NCBI GenBank assembly: GCA_033557465.1 | Contig: CM066033.1 | Location: 705,221,637 to 705,285,636 of the forward strand | Origin: Ichthyophis bannanicus | Lineage: Eukaryota; Chordata; Amphibia; Gymnophiona; Ichthyophiidae | Direction: 5' to 3' | DNA length: 64,000 nt | Shown: positions 55,594-64,000 of the stretch, piece after piece | Numbering within the stretch: the first letter of the stretch is position 1 | Layout of the letters: every line of letters starts with the position of its first letter | The notes under the pieces: model-generated | The model's input: only the letters and a program-made list of their open reading frames with translations | Databases searched by the model: none | What the model was told of the DNA's origin: nothing | Position numbers and translations under genes: made by a program

Positions 55594-56640
55594 TCAGCTA
55601 CAGTCCTCCGGTCGGGGCGAGCGTCTCTGCTGCCGCCGCAGCCGCTTGTCTCCTTTTTGCGCTCTTTGCCACCCGCCCGGGCGCTCCCCAGACCGGCGCT
55701 CACTCGTAGGCTCCACTGCCGGCAGAACGGGAACATCCTCCCAGCCCGCCAGCTGAAGTACCCGCGCTGCTTCCTCCGGTGTCCAAACATGAGAGGTAGT
55801 CCCATCAATCGAGAACTGAAGGCCAAAGGGAAAAGTCCACCGGTATTTGACCTGCTGCTCACGAAGCCGTTTCGTTATCGGAGCCATTTCCCGCCTTTTC
55901 CGAATAGTAATGGCGGACAGGTCTGCATAAAGTTCGACCCGGTGGTTCTCCCACTTCAACTCCGGCAGCCGCCTAGCAATCTCCATAATGGCATTTTTAG
56001 TTGAGTATTCATGAAAGCAAGCCACTATATCCCGAGGCTTGCCATCTCGGCAGGGACCCAGCGCTCGGTGTGCACGTTCTAAAGTCAGACACCGCGTGGT
56101 TCCCGGCCCTTCTGCTTGCTCCAATATCTGCTTACTCAATTGTTCCACCAACCGCATGCAGTCCTCTTTCTCATTACTTTCGGGCACTCCCCGGACTCTG
56201 ATGTTAGCCCTTCGGGAGCGGTTCTCAAGGTCCTCAACCTTTGTCCACAACTCCGCCAAGTCTCCATCCCAGGCATCCACTCTGGTTAGCAGGCCCTGTA
56301 CCTCCTTGTCCTGGGCCTCCACTTTGCCCTCCACCTCCTCAAGTCGACCTCCCACCTCTCTCATCTCTCCCTTCAGGTCCTCCATCCAGATTTGTACATC
56401 GCCCTGGAAGCTGGCAAGGTCTTGCCGGAGCTCCCCGAACCAAGATTTTATTTCACCCCGCAGACCCGCCAGCTCACTCGTCTGCTCCTGGGCAGCTCCC
56501 GACGGGGACTTCGACCCATCCCCCGCCGACGTTACAGGCGCCGCCATTTTGCTCCTTCCACCAGCGCTCCCCGAGCCTCCTTTAAATGCGAAAGCTTTCA
56601 GCTCCGCCGCGCCTTTCTTCATCGCGACCCTCCAACACAC
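55594..56640 (-). CDS. L1-2 ORF1 protein, intact, 348 residues
   Basis: Same role as in L1-1. From the ATG at 56640: an Ala/Gly-rich leader (residues 1-60), a coiled coil (about 65-140, GEIKSWFGELRQDLASF and LEEVEGKVEAQDKEVQGLL), an RRM (about 145-230, RANIRVRGVPESNEK, LTLERAHRALGP), and a C-terminal domain (YADLSAITIRKRREMAPIT, YRWTFPFGLQFSIDG). The last 45 residues are basic. The nearby ATG codons make the exact start uncertain. No frameshift seen. Confidence 0.88.
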   Translation of the reverse strand: MCWRVAMKKGAAELKAFAFKGGSGSAGGRSKMAAPVTSAGDGSKSPSGAAQEQTSELAGLRGEIKSWFGELRQDLASFQGDVQIWMEDLKGEMREVGGRLEEVEGKVEAQDKEVQGLLTRVDAWDGDLAELWTKVEDLENRSRRANIRVRGVPESNEKEDCMRLVEQLSKQILEQAEGPGTTRCLTLERAHRALGPCRDGKPRDIVACFHEYSTKNAIMEIARRLPELKWENHRVELYADLSAITIRKRREMAPITKRLREQQVKYRWTFPFGLQFSIDGTTSHVWTPEEAARVLQLAGWEDVPVLPAVEPTSERRSGERPGGWQRAQKGDKRLRRQQRRSPRPEDCS

Positions 56641-56756
56641 CTCACCACTTGCTTACACCCCAATTCGAGGGGATTTTCCGCCGTTAATCGTTGATTGTGC
56701 ACCAATTATTCACCCGGTCCTACGGAGCTCCACTCTCCCGCTCCCGCTTGGATCGG

Positions 56757-56764
56757 TGACGTCA
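56757..56764. promoter_or_regulatory. CRE/ATF-type site at L1-2 5' end
   Basis: TGACGTCA about 11 bp inside the 5' terminus, the same place as in L1-1. Confidence 0.5.
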
Positions 56765-56994
56765 TTTCCTCCCCCAGTTTTTCTCCTTTTTGAAGGAGTA
56801 AACATCTGATCTACCTTTATCCATTCCACTCCATTCATTATTTTATAGACCTCTATCATATCTCCCTCAGCTGTCTTTCTTCCAAGTTGAAGAGCCCTAA
56901 CCTTTTAAGCCTTTCTATCTCCTTTACCATTTTGATGGCTCTTCTTTGTACCTTTTCTAATTCTGCTATATCCTTTTTAAGGTATGTGACCAAG

Positions 56995-57282
56995 GTATGT
57001 GGGAGGAGTGGCCTAGTGGTTGGGGCAAGGTACCTCAGGCCAGCAGTTCAAATTCCACTAGAGGACAGCAACCTTGGGCCAGAAGGACTGGGGTTTCTAG
57101 TCCCACAGGTGCTCCTTGTGGTCTTGGGCAAGCCACTTAACCCTCCATTGCCCATGTTCCCTGTAAGTATTAGTGTGTATGTGTCTCATATCCCCTTGTG
57201 TTAAATGTATCCCCCAATTGTGTTGTGACCACTTTGATTGAAGGATAAGGTGGTATACAAAACTGTCTAAATAAATAAAATT
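56995..57282 (+). mobile_element. tRNA-derived SINE with LINE-like tail
   Basis: The head has an A box-like GTGGCCTAGTGGTTGG (57007-57022) and a B box-like AGTTCAAATTCCACT (57046-57060), as in tRNA-derived SINEs transcribed by RNA polymerase III. The body has CTTGGGCAAGCCACTTAACC. The tail has a GATAAGGTGGTATACAAAAC block and TAAATAAATAAAA, like L2-type ends. It sits inside the antisense CR1, between GTGACCA and ATTGCACACAATATT. Confidence 0.85.
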
Positions 57283-57302
57283 GCACACAATATTAAAGGT
57301 GT

Positions 57303-57585
57303 TTGGAGAGAGACTGTGCTTTTGCTGTTTTGCCATCTCTAGCAATTGCACTCCCTGTAATCCTGAAGAGACCAGCTGTAAGACTGCTCCTCCCCTCTGT
57401 GATGAGCATTGGAGGTAAACGTTCAGCTCTCCTGGCAGTGTTTGGAGAGTTGTTTAGAGAGACTGTGTGCTTTTGCTGTTTTACCATCTCTAGCAACTGC
57501 ACCCCTGCAGAGACCAATTGTAAGATTACTCATCCCCCCCTGTGATCAACCTCTGAGATAAAAGCTCAGTTTTCTCATGGTTGCT
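57303..57585 (+). repeat. Two tandem 5' UTR monomers, about 140 bp each
   Basis: TTTGGAGAG...TTTTGCTGTTTTGCCATCTC (from 57302) and TTTGGAGAG...TTTTGCTGTTTTACCATCTC (from 57440) begin the two units. The second has a short insertion. Monomer-repeated promoters are known from rodent L1s, and here the analogy is structural only. Confidence 0.7.
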
Positions 57586-57690
57586 TGACCGCAGGCATGT
57601 GACTGAAGGGGCGTGATGAAAGGGGTATGTTCTGCCCTTTTAGAGCCCCTTTGGAGCACAAAGGAGCACCGGAACAAGCTCTAAATTGTT

Positions 57691-58840
57691 ATGGGTAAGC
57701 GGAAGGTGAAGAACAAGGCACTGCAAAGTGCTGGAGGAGCAGTCCCAGTCAAGGGGCCTATAGATCTCCATGTGCAGCCTGTTGCTTTGCCTCTTTCCAC
57801 AACCATGAGTAATACTTTGGATACTGAAACTTCCTTGAGTTTCAGTTGCCCTACACCTCCACCCCAGCCTTCGTCTATGATAGGTTTGTCTGCTCTGGAT
57901 GCTAGTAGCAGTTCTCAGAGGGCCACTCCTTCTCTGCCTGAAAGCGAGCACTCTCCGCGATCTCCCTCTCTCTTGGTCCCCCAGCTAGTGTTTGGTACCC
58001 CAAGGCAGTTTCAATTGGACACCATTTTCAAGTTTGGTTGTGCTGTTGGGCCTCTCCACTGAGATTTCCTTGAAGTATGTTTGGGGAAAGCTATCAAGAG
58101 TGGAATCAATATTGACTGGGACTATGGGTCAACTGTGCAAGTTTTCCGAGGAGTCTGTGGACAAATTTAAACAGCAGGACTTTTTAATTTCTTCTTTAGA
58201 GTCTCCTGTAATGAAACTTGAGGGCTCTCAGCCCTCATTGCGTCTCTAGAGGGGGGCAGTAATTAAGGGTAGTTTGGTTATCCATACCAAACTAGAGGCA
58301 ATGAAAAATCAATTAAAGGCAAGGAATTTGTGATTCCTGAATTTTTCTCTGATGCTGCTTCTGTCCCCCCTTAAACTATTGAAAAAGTATTTGAAAGAAA
58401 TTCTGTTGTTTAGTAATGTTGATGTGTTCTTTGTTTCTAAGTTGTTTTATGTTTCCAAGGGACTCAGGTAGAAGTGGTTGAAGGAGGGGGGTTGGATTCC
58501 ATCATTTCTCCAGACAGCCTTGATTTGACCACTTTTCTTCAGATCTCTCACGACATTGTTTCTGAGAGCGCAATTCTGCTGGTCACTTTTGGATCAGAGG
58601 CTGATAAGATTGCTGTTTTGAAATTATATTTCTCTTTTTGTGGCCAGCCGATAAACATTTTTCCTGATGTTACCAAGCCTACGCAAATGCATAGGAAGGC
58701 TTTCTTGTAATTGCGGTTTAAAGTCTTGGCTATCGGAGCCACGTTCTATCTCTCTTTCCTCTGTAAGTCTGTGGTTACCTATGCTGTAAATACGTTTGTT
58801 TTCACAGATGTTTCCCATTTGGAAAATTTTCTTCAGGACA
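57691..58840 (+). pseudogene. L1-like ORF1, broken
   Basis: Start at 57691 (MGKRKVKNKALQ). The first 123 codons are Ser/Pro-rich. After a frameshift comes a piece of coiled coil (KYVWGKLSRVESILTGTMGQL, 58066-58249). After a gap with stops follow AILLVTFGSEADKIAVLKLY (RRM) and NIFPDVTKPTQMHRKAFL, then VLAIGATFYLSF and a C-terminal piece. The order and motifs fit L1 ORF1p. At least three disablements. Confidence 0.6.
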
Positions 58841-59113
58841 AATCAGTGGGTCAGTATGTATACTTGGGGATTTGTGTGTTCTTTTGACTCTTGTCCTGTT
58901 TTTGACTGGGATAGTTGTAGGTATTGATACATTTGTTCTCTTCTGCTTCTCTACCATGATGGGTAGAGAAGCAGAACATGGCTATATTATCTCTTGCTAT
59001 TGTTTGGGGAGGGGAGGTTGCATATTTTACTAATTTCTAATGGTAGCAGGTTATGCTTTTCTTGTATACATTGTGTATGTATTTTTATTAAAATCTTAAT
59101 TAAAAAAAAATAT

Positions 59114-61275
59114 ATTCAAGCTATGGTCACAGAATGGAATGATACAGAAGCATTATAATATCCTTGTGTTTATTCTCTATTCCTTTCCTTATGATTCCTT
59201 GCATTCTGTTTGCTTTCTTGGCCTCTGCTGCATCCTGGGCAGAGGTTTTCAACGCATTATCCATGAATAACGCCTAGATCGTTTTCCTGGGTGGTGATTA
59301 CTAATGTGGAACCTTGGATCGTGTAACTGTAGTTTGGGTTGTTCTTCCTTAAGTGCATAACTTTGCACTTCTCCACATTAAATTTTATATGCAATCCGGA
59401 TGCTCAGTCTTCCAATTCTTCAAGGTCCTCTGGTAATTTTTCACAATTTAACAACTTTGAATAATTTTGTGTCATCTACAAATTTGATCACCTCACTCGT
59501 TATTCCCATTTACAGATCATTTATAAATATGTTAAATAGCAGTGGGCCCAGCACAGATCCCTGTTTACGTTTCTCCATTGAGAAAATTGGCCATTTAGCC
59601 CTACTCTCCATTTTCTATCTTTTAACCAGTTCCTAATCCATAAGAGTACACTGCCTCATATCCTATGACTTGTTAATTTCCACAAGAGTCTCTCATGAAG
59701 AACCTTGTCAAAGGTTTTCTGAAAATCCAGATACACTAGGGGGCATGTTTACTAAACCAGGCTAACGGTTAACCCAGGCTATCTGGAACTAGATCCCATG
59801 TTATGTAAGACAAGACTTTCCTTGGCTAAATCCATGTTGTCTTTGTGACACTGAACCATGATTATCTACATGTTCAGTAATTTTGTTCTTTATAATGGTT
59901 TCTACCATTTTGCCTGGTACAGACATTAAGCTCACTGTCCTGTAGTTTCCTGTATCACCCCTGGATCACTTTTATAAAAATGAGTGTTACATTGGCCACT
60001 CTCCAATCCTTAAGTAATACAGATAATTTTAATGATAGCTCACAGACTACTAAAAGTAAGTTTGCAGTCTTGTATTCAGTTCTTTCAGCACCCTGGGATA
60101 TATGCCATCTGGTCCAGATGATTTGCTGCTCTTTAGTTTATCAAATAACAGTATTACATATTCCGATTTATGGAGATTTGTTTCAGTTCCTCTGATATAT
60201 CCTCTGTAAATATCATTTCTGTCATGGGTAAGTTTCTTACATCTTCTTTAGTAAAGACCGAAGTAAAAGAATTAATTCAATCTCACCACTATGGCCTTGT
60301 CCTCTCTTACTGCCTGCCCCCTTTACCCCTCTATCATCTAATAGCCCAACTCGCTCTTTCACAGGTGTTTTGCTCTGAATGTACTTGGGAAAAGGTTTTA
60401 TTATGCACTTTTGCTTCCATGACAAACTTCTTTTCAAAATCTTTCTTTGCCTGCCTTATCAATGCCTTGCATTTAACTTGCCAGTACTTGTTTCCTGTTT
60501 TCATCATTTGGCTCTTTTTTCCAGCCTCTCCAACTTGAAATGCTTGACTAAGCATTCACACTCATCCTCTATTTCACAGTTCTTTTATAGTACACTATGT
60601 CCTCACCCACTTCCAGCATGTCCATAACTCATTGGTTAATACCTCTGCACCTGTGTCAGGCTACATGTTATTAGCCACTTAATCTCTCTTCCCAGGATGC
60701 AGACATACAGTAAAGGAAGTCAGAAAATCATTACATACTACACTATGTCCTCGCCCACTTCCAGCATGTCCATAACTCATTGGTTAATTCTGTCTCATTC
60801 CACTTCTTTGTACTTCCGCACCTGTGACAGGCTATGTGTCATTAGCCACGTAGTCTCTCCTTCCAGGATGCAGGCATACAACAAGGGGAGTCAGAAAGTC
60901 ATTACATACAAAATGACATTACAGAATGGTGAATGAATGGAATACAAGAATTATATTACATTGTAAAAATAACATATCACATTTGTTTATATCAATCTTT
61001 AAGCCATGTTGGCTATCGTTTGGCCTTCCTTCCACCTTTCTTAAAGTATGGAATATATCTGGTTGGGCTTACAAGATAGCATATTTAAATAATGCCCAGG
61101 CCTGATGTAAATTCTTAACCTTTATAGTTGCTCCTTTTATTTTTTTCTTAACCATTTTCCTCATTTTATCATAGTATTGTTTTTGAAAGTTAAATGCTGG
61201 CACAGTGGATTTCCTTGTTATCCTCCCTCCATTTTTTAAATCAAATGTGATCATGTTATGATTGCTTTTGCCAAG
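59114..61275 (-). pseudogene. CR1 ORF2 RT and linker, antisense, degraded
   Basis: Minus-strand pieces in order from the right: linker with KDFEKKFVMEAKVHNKTF (60334-60555), a YLDFQKTFDKVLHERLLWKL motif A block with breaks (59640-59760), NPNYSYTIQ and EKCKVMHLRKNN (59280-59390), and LGVI. Many stops. Part of the CR1 copy described at 43928-61275. Confidence 0.7.
60597..60925 (+). repeat. Tandem duplication inside the CR1 region, about 145 bp
   Basis: Copies start at ACACTATGTCCTC (60592 and 60740) and share TTCCAGCATGTCCATAACTC, GTCAGAAA(A/G)TCATTACATAC and the parts between. The second copy has about 25 extra bases (TCTGTCTCATTCCACTTCTT and on). CR1 sequence is absent here, so the block is a separate insertion of unknown type. 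Confidence 0.75.
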
Positions 61276-61799
61276 CGGCCCATAACATGATCATATTTAA
61301 TCTTGCATAAGGCCTTCTGTATGAAATGGGGCCTGGTGCAAGATTCTCCTTAGCTCTCCAGCCTGGTCATGAGGTCTGATGAGATAGGAGCAGTTCCCAG
61401 TGGGCTAGTTAAACCAGTGTCCAAGCGCCAGAGGGTTGAGCACAACTGCAATTGGGATGAATGCAGCTCAGTACATTCTAGGGAGCTCAAAGATCCCCTG
61501 GAGGGGCCATTGGATTGCTAGGGCAGTTCTTTGGGGGAGGAGCTGGAAGAAGACGAGATCGGACCATCATCGGAGTTTTCTGCTGAGAGGAGTTAGCGGT
61601 GCTTATCTCCCAGACATTAGTGGCTCTGAACATCATTGAGAGTTCCCTGATAGAGGGGGGAGGGCATGCTGTAAGACCCCTTGTTGCAGGGTATCCGGAA
61701 GCCACTCAGATCTTTGCTGCTACACTATGCTTTAAAGTACTTGATCACAGCTGAATGAGAGACCTCAGAAGTGGGCCTGTGCATCAGCTGCTCCATAAC

Positions 61800-62500
61800 A
61801 AGGTTCTATCCTATTCTTTCAGAGGAGAAAGACCTTTTGAACCTGCAAAGGTGGATGCCCTGGTATAGTCAGTTACCAAGAAGACAACTATTCCAGTGGA
61901 AGGTGGCGCAGCATTGAAGGACACACAGGACTGGAAGCTGGAGACTGTCTTGAAACAGTCCTATAAGGTCTCCGTCTTGGACTGACAGGCCTCCATAAGT
62001 AGCTCGGGCGTATTTTGAGGTTGGTCAGAAATTGCCTGAGTCTTCCCTGGGACCCCCAGAGGAGTTGTTGGAAGTGGCTAGACTGGAATCAGGGACAGCT
62101 TTTGTGGCGGACGGCTGTATGATTTGGTTTGCGCCTTGGCCAAGAATATGGCTTCAGTAGTGTCTGTTCACCACTTGCTCTGACTGCGGAATTGGTCAGC
62201 AGATGTGTGGTCCAAGGTTTGGCTCCAAAGACTTCCCTTTAAAGGAAAACTTCAGTTTGGAGAGGTGCTGGAGGAGTTGGTTAAGGATTTGAAGGTCCCC
62301 AGATTGTCTGAAGATAAGCAACGTGGAGGAAAATCTATGGCACCTTCAAAAGGGTATTTGAGAGACTCTCGATGGTTTCACCATAAACATTTTGAAACTT
62401 TTTCTGAAGTCACATTATCTTTCCAGAGGACATCCTTTTTGAGAGAGCTGGGGAGGATCCAGAGATGGGTCTTCTAAAGCTCGAAGAAATCCCAATGAAG
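61800..62500 (+). pseudogene. DIRS-like gag, fragmentary
   Basis: A 90-codon frame (62205-62477) begins MWSKVWLQRLPFKGKLQFGE and contains EELVKDLKVPRLSEDKQRGG. A PFKG(K/T)LLFGE-type block is a landmark of vertebrate DIRS Gag. Earlier parts are split by stops. It is diverged from DIRS B. Confidence 0.5.
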
Positions 62501-62846
62501 ATTTGCAGGCCCAGGAGGGGTTGATTCCAATAGATGGTCATTTACAGGCATTTGCTTGGGCCCAGATTATGTCTGACCAGTGGTTACTGGAAGTTATTCA
62601 AGAAGGCTATGCCCTCGAGCTGGCATGGCCCCTCTCAGATTTTTTTATGCTGTCACCTTGCAAATAACTAGACAAAGAAAGGCGGAAGCAGAGACTCTCG
62701 ATCAGTACTCAGTTTATTTCATGGTCCCAGAGAAGGACAGAGCTTTTTGCCCCATTTTGGATCTGAAGCATGTGAATCGAGCAGTGCATATTCCACATGG
62801 AGACCTTGAAATCCATCATCGTGGCAGTTTGGCAAGGGAATTCTAC
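62501..62846 (+). pseudogene. DIRS-like RT N-terminus, fragment
   Basis: The blocks WAQIMSDQWLLEVIQEGYAL (62555-62620), YSVYFMVPEKDRAFCPILDL (62710-62770) and KHVNRAVHIPHGD match in order the DIRS RT start seen in DIRS B (FYSRYFLIPK, GGLRPILEL). The copy ends before motif A. Confidence 0.6.
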
Positions 62847-63270
62847 ATTCTGGTTCTCCTCATTATCTTTGATTCTTTGCTTCTACACTGTACATATCAT
62901 GCCCTCCAGAATATTGATGCCAACCACCTATATCTCCCTTCCATTTCTGAAGCCCGGCTGAGCTCTGCACATTCTTCCGCCTTTTATTTCATTGCATCTG
63001 CCTCTTGGACTTGAGCCTTCCTATGCTATGATTGTCCCTTTTCCTCCCAACCCTCTGTTTACTTTTCCCTCTCTGCTCACTTCCCCTCCCCCTTTCCTCC
63101 TCTCCCCTCCCCGTGTGACTGGTTCTTTTTTAGGCAGTTCTATTATGATATGGTGTTCTGCTCTATCTTTTTATATCTTTTTTTTTATATTTTAATTTTT
63201 ATTAAGATTTTCAAATTTACATCCAAGCATCAAGATGAATGGAGAAAAACAATGACTTCCTTATCACTTC
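62847..63270. other. Unassigned, possible antisense LINE tail
   Basis: Pyrimidine-rich on the plus strand. The T-run followed by ATTAAGATTTTCAAATTTAC (63177-63222) recalls the tails of the antisense L1s above, but no ORF2 follows. Confidence 0.3.
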
Positions 63271-63277
63271 TCCGGGC

Positions 63278-63410
63278 CAGTCCAGGGAAAGGTAGGGTTG
63301 TCAATCCCCTATAGCAACTGAGGACTGAAGACTTCAAGCTTTTCCTGTGATGTGAAGCCACTCCCCCTGAGGGTAATCCAGCAGTCTTTCAGTCCTCAGC
63401 AGCTATAGAG
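63278..63410. repeat. Short inverted repeat
   Basis: CCTATAGCAACTGAGGACTGAA (63308-63329, described by its ends) is matched by the inverse in 63378-63406 (TTCAGTCCTCAGCAGCTATAG). The spacer is about 50 bases. It could be the start of a DIRS-like terminal repeat. Confidence 0.65.
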
Positions 63411-63747
63411 GATCGAATCTATCTTCTCCCTCAGCAATACACCTGCGGGTTGTTTATCTTTATTATTTGTTTTACAGAATAGTTTTATTAGCTCTAGCAG
63501 AGCTGATCTTTCTATAGTCCTATTATGCTTTTGTTTCTGGGAACACTATCGCTTTAAGAGCGTGAAGAGACGTTGAGTGCCTTATCCATACAGTGTGAGG
63601 TAGAGCCTGCCTCTCTCACTGTCTCCGTCTCCGGAAACAGAGTGATACTGGGGGCCCCAGTTCTCTCCTCTGTCTCAAAAGCTGCAGATTTGTCGGTGTG
63701 TCTCGCTAGCAGCGAAACAGCTTTGCCGGCACAGCTTTTCTTCTCCG

Positions 63748-63865
63748 GTGAGTTCTCTTCATTTTTATTGTTTTTCCGGTCTCGGGACCGCGGGCTCCGT
63801 AGCGGCTCCAGCGTCTTTTCCCCAGCGTTTTTTATCATCGGCTTCTTGTGGTTCTTTTTCTTCAG
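63748..63865 (+). other. Possible 118-bp intron
   Basis: CCG|GTGAGT at 63745-63753 is a consensus-like donor and TTCTTTTTCTTCAG at 63852-63865 is a strong acceptor with polypyrimidine tract. The surroundings are GC-rich. The putative start codon follows 22 bases after the acceptor. Confidence 0.3.
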
Positions 63866-63886
63866 TTTCTGGGGTTAATTTTTGCC

Positions 63887-64000
63887 ATGGCAGAAAAGCC
63901 GTTAATTAACTTACCCGAGCCATCTTTACACACCGAAAAGGCGGGAACGGCGGCCATTTTGACGGCGCCGGGCAGTGCTCTAGCAGGGCAACAGAAGCCG
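63887..64000 (+). CDS. Start of an unknown ORF, cut by the window end
   Basis: The ATG at 63887-63889 sits in a good context (GCCATGG). The frame is open for 38 codons to the last base: MAEKPLINLPEPS..., then Ala/Gly/Thr-rich. I do not recognise it. It could be the gag start of a new DIRS-like element (inverted repeat upstream, as in DIRS B) or the first coding exon of a host gene with a GC-rich leader. No domain can be judged from 38 residues. Confidence 0.3.
   Translation, partial: MAEKPLINLPEPSLHTEKAGTAAILTAPGSALAGQQKP

Larger units (their letters stand above)
51263..56775 (-). mobile_element. L1-2, full-length L1 element of another subfamily, antisense
   Basis: It is flanked by a 16-bp duplication AGTTTTTCTCCTTTTT (51247-51262, 56776-56791). 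It contains the 5' UTR with TGACGTCA, ORF1 (55594-56640), ORF2 (51622-55365) and a T-rich (minus-strand A) tail at 51263-51276. Protein differences from L1-1 are large, so it is a distinct subfamily. It sits in the same CR1 copy. Confidence 0.9.
57303..59113 (+). mobile_element. L1-like element, ORF1 and 3' UTR only
   Basis: Inserted sense in the antisense CR1. An imperfect ATATT(A/C)AAG repeat at both borders (57290-57302 and 59108-59117) is a likely duplication. Two 5' monomers come first, then ORF1 and a 3' UTR with ATTAAAATC and an A tail (59090-59112). ORF2 is absent. Confidence 0.65.
43928..61275 (-). mobile_element. Antisense CR1-like LINE opened by five nested insertions
   Basis: The pieces follow one another as a single CR1 copy on the minus strand: 3' end (43928-44019, 44247-44376), ORF2 C-terminal part (51116-51262), then 56792-56994, 57283-57302 and the RT and linker part (59114-60540, 60950-61275). 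Sequence resumes after each insertion where it left off. Examples: GTGACCA then ATTGCACACAATATT across the SINE, and GGTCACAAG across the MITE. Inserted in it: a MITE, L1-1, L1-2, a SINE and an L1 fragment. Confidence 0.8.
61276..62846 (+). mobile_element. DIRS-like element C, gag to RT fragment
   Basis: It follows the antisense CR1. Frames on the plus strand are short but ordered: an acidic part (61530-61620), a DWKLETVLKQSYKVSVLD block (61930-61985), the WSADVWSKVWLQRLPFKGKLQFGEVLEELV gag block (seen at 62195-62290 in parts), then RT blocks. It ends inside the RT with a HMETLKSI-like piece (about 62795-62845). Confidence 0.6.

Noticed and set aside
1..64000. CRISPR arrays, prokaryotic operons, rRNA genes, functional tRNA genes
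   Set aside because: Nothing of this kind is seen. The direct repeats are minisatellites or target duplications, and the only tRNA-like sequence is the SINE head.

Overview
The window looks like an intergenic stretch of a large, transposon-packed vertebrate genome. The repeat mix (tyrosine-recombinase DIRS elements of several families, Tx1/L1-type, L1, CR1, L2 and RTE LINEs, a candidate Penelope-like element, hAT elements, a gamma/epsilon-type endogenous retrovirus and a tRNA-SINE) points to an amphibian, possibly a caecilian. That is inference from repeat content. I found no complete host protein-coding gene, rRNA or functional tRNA gene.

Layout. 1-7623: a Tx1-like LINE (ORF1 with zinc knuckle, ORF2 with endonuclease and reverse transcriptase, decayed). 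Its 3' UTR holds a minisatellite and is split by an inverted-repeat element with hammerhead-like motifs. 7624-9570: 3' half of a DIRS element. 9571-12716: unassigned DNA, a short tandem repeat and three L2-like pieces. 12930-24664: an endogenous retrovirus on the minus strand, broken by a solo LTR (14474-15639), a 2.8-kb DNA transposon with an uncharacterised protein (15886-18714), an RTE/BovB-like fragment (20770-21387) and a CR1 copy (about 22020-24250).

25166-33309: a nest of hAT elements, each step dated by an 8-bp target duplication. One copy sits inside another of the same family in opposite orientation. That inner copy contains a solo LTR and a third hAT. 33955-36057: antisense L2, a DIRS terminus and a CR1 3' end. 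36528-41575: a near full-length but dead DIRS element with both inverted terminal repeats. 41814-43096: a probable LTR with an internal ORF. 43928-61275: one antisense CR1 copy opened by five insertions: an hAT-type MITE, two full-length L1s whose ORF2 breaks fall mostly at poly-C/G runs, a tRNA-SINE, and an L1 piece with two 5' monomers. 61276-64000: another DIRS gag-RT fragment, then a possible new element or leader with a consensus-like intron and a start codon running off the window.

The two best leads are: (1) three unrelated-looking LTRs that each carry an ORF ending in the same short acidic motif just before the poly(A) signal, and (2) the DNA transposon at 15886-18714, which has clear TIRs, a TAA target duplication and an almost intact protein of a family whose function I do not know. 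Gene interplay here is insertion history rather than operon or pathway logic.
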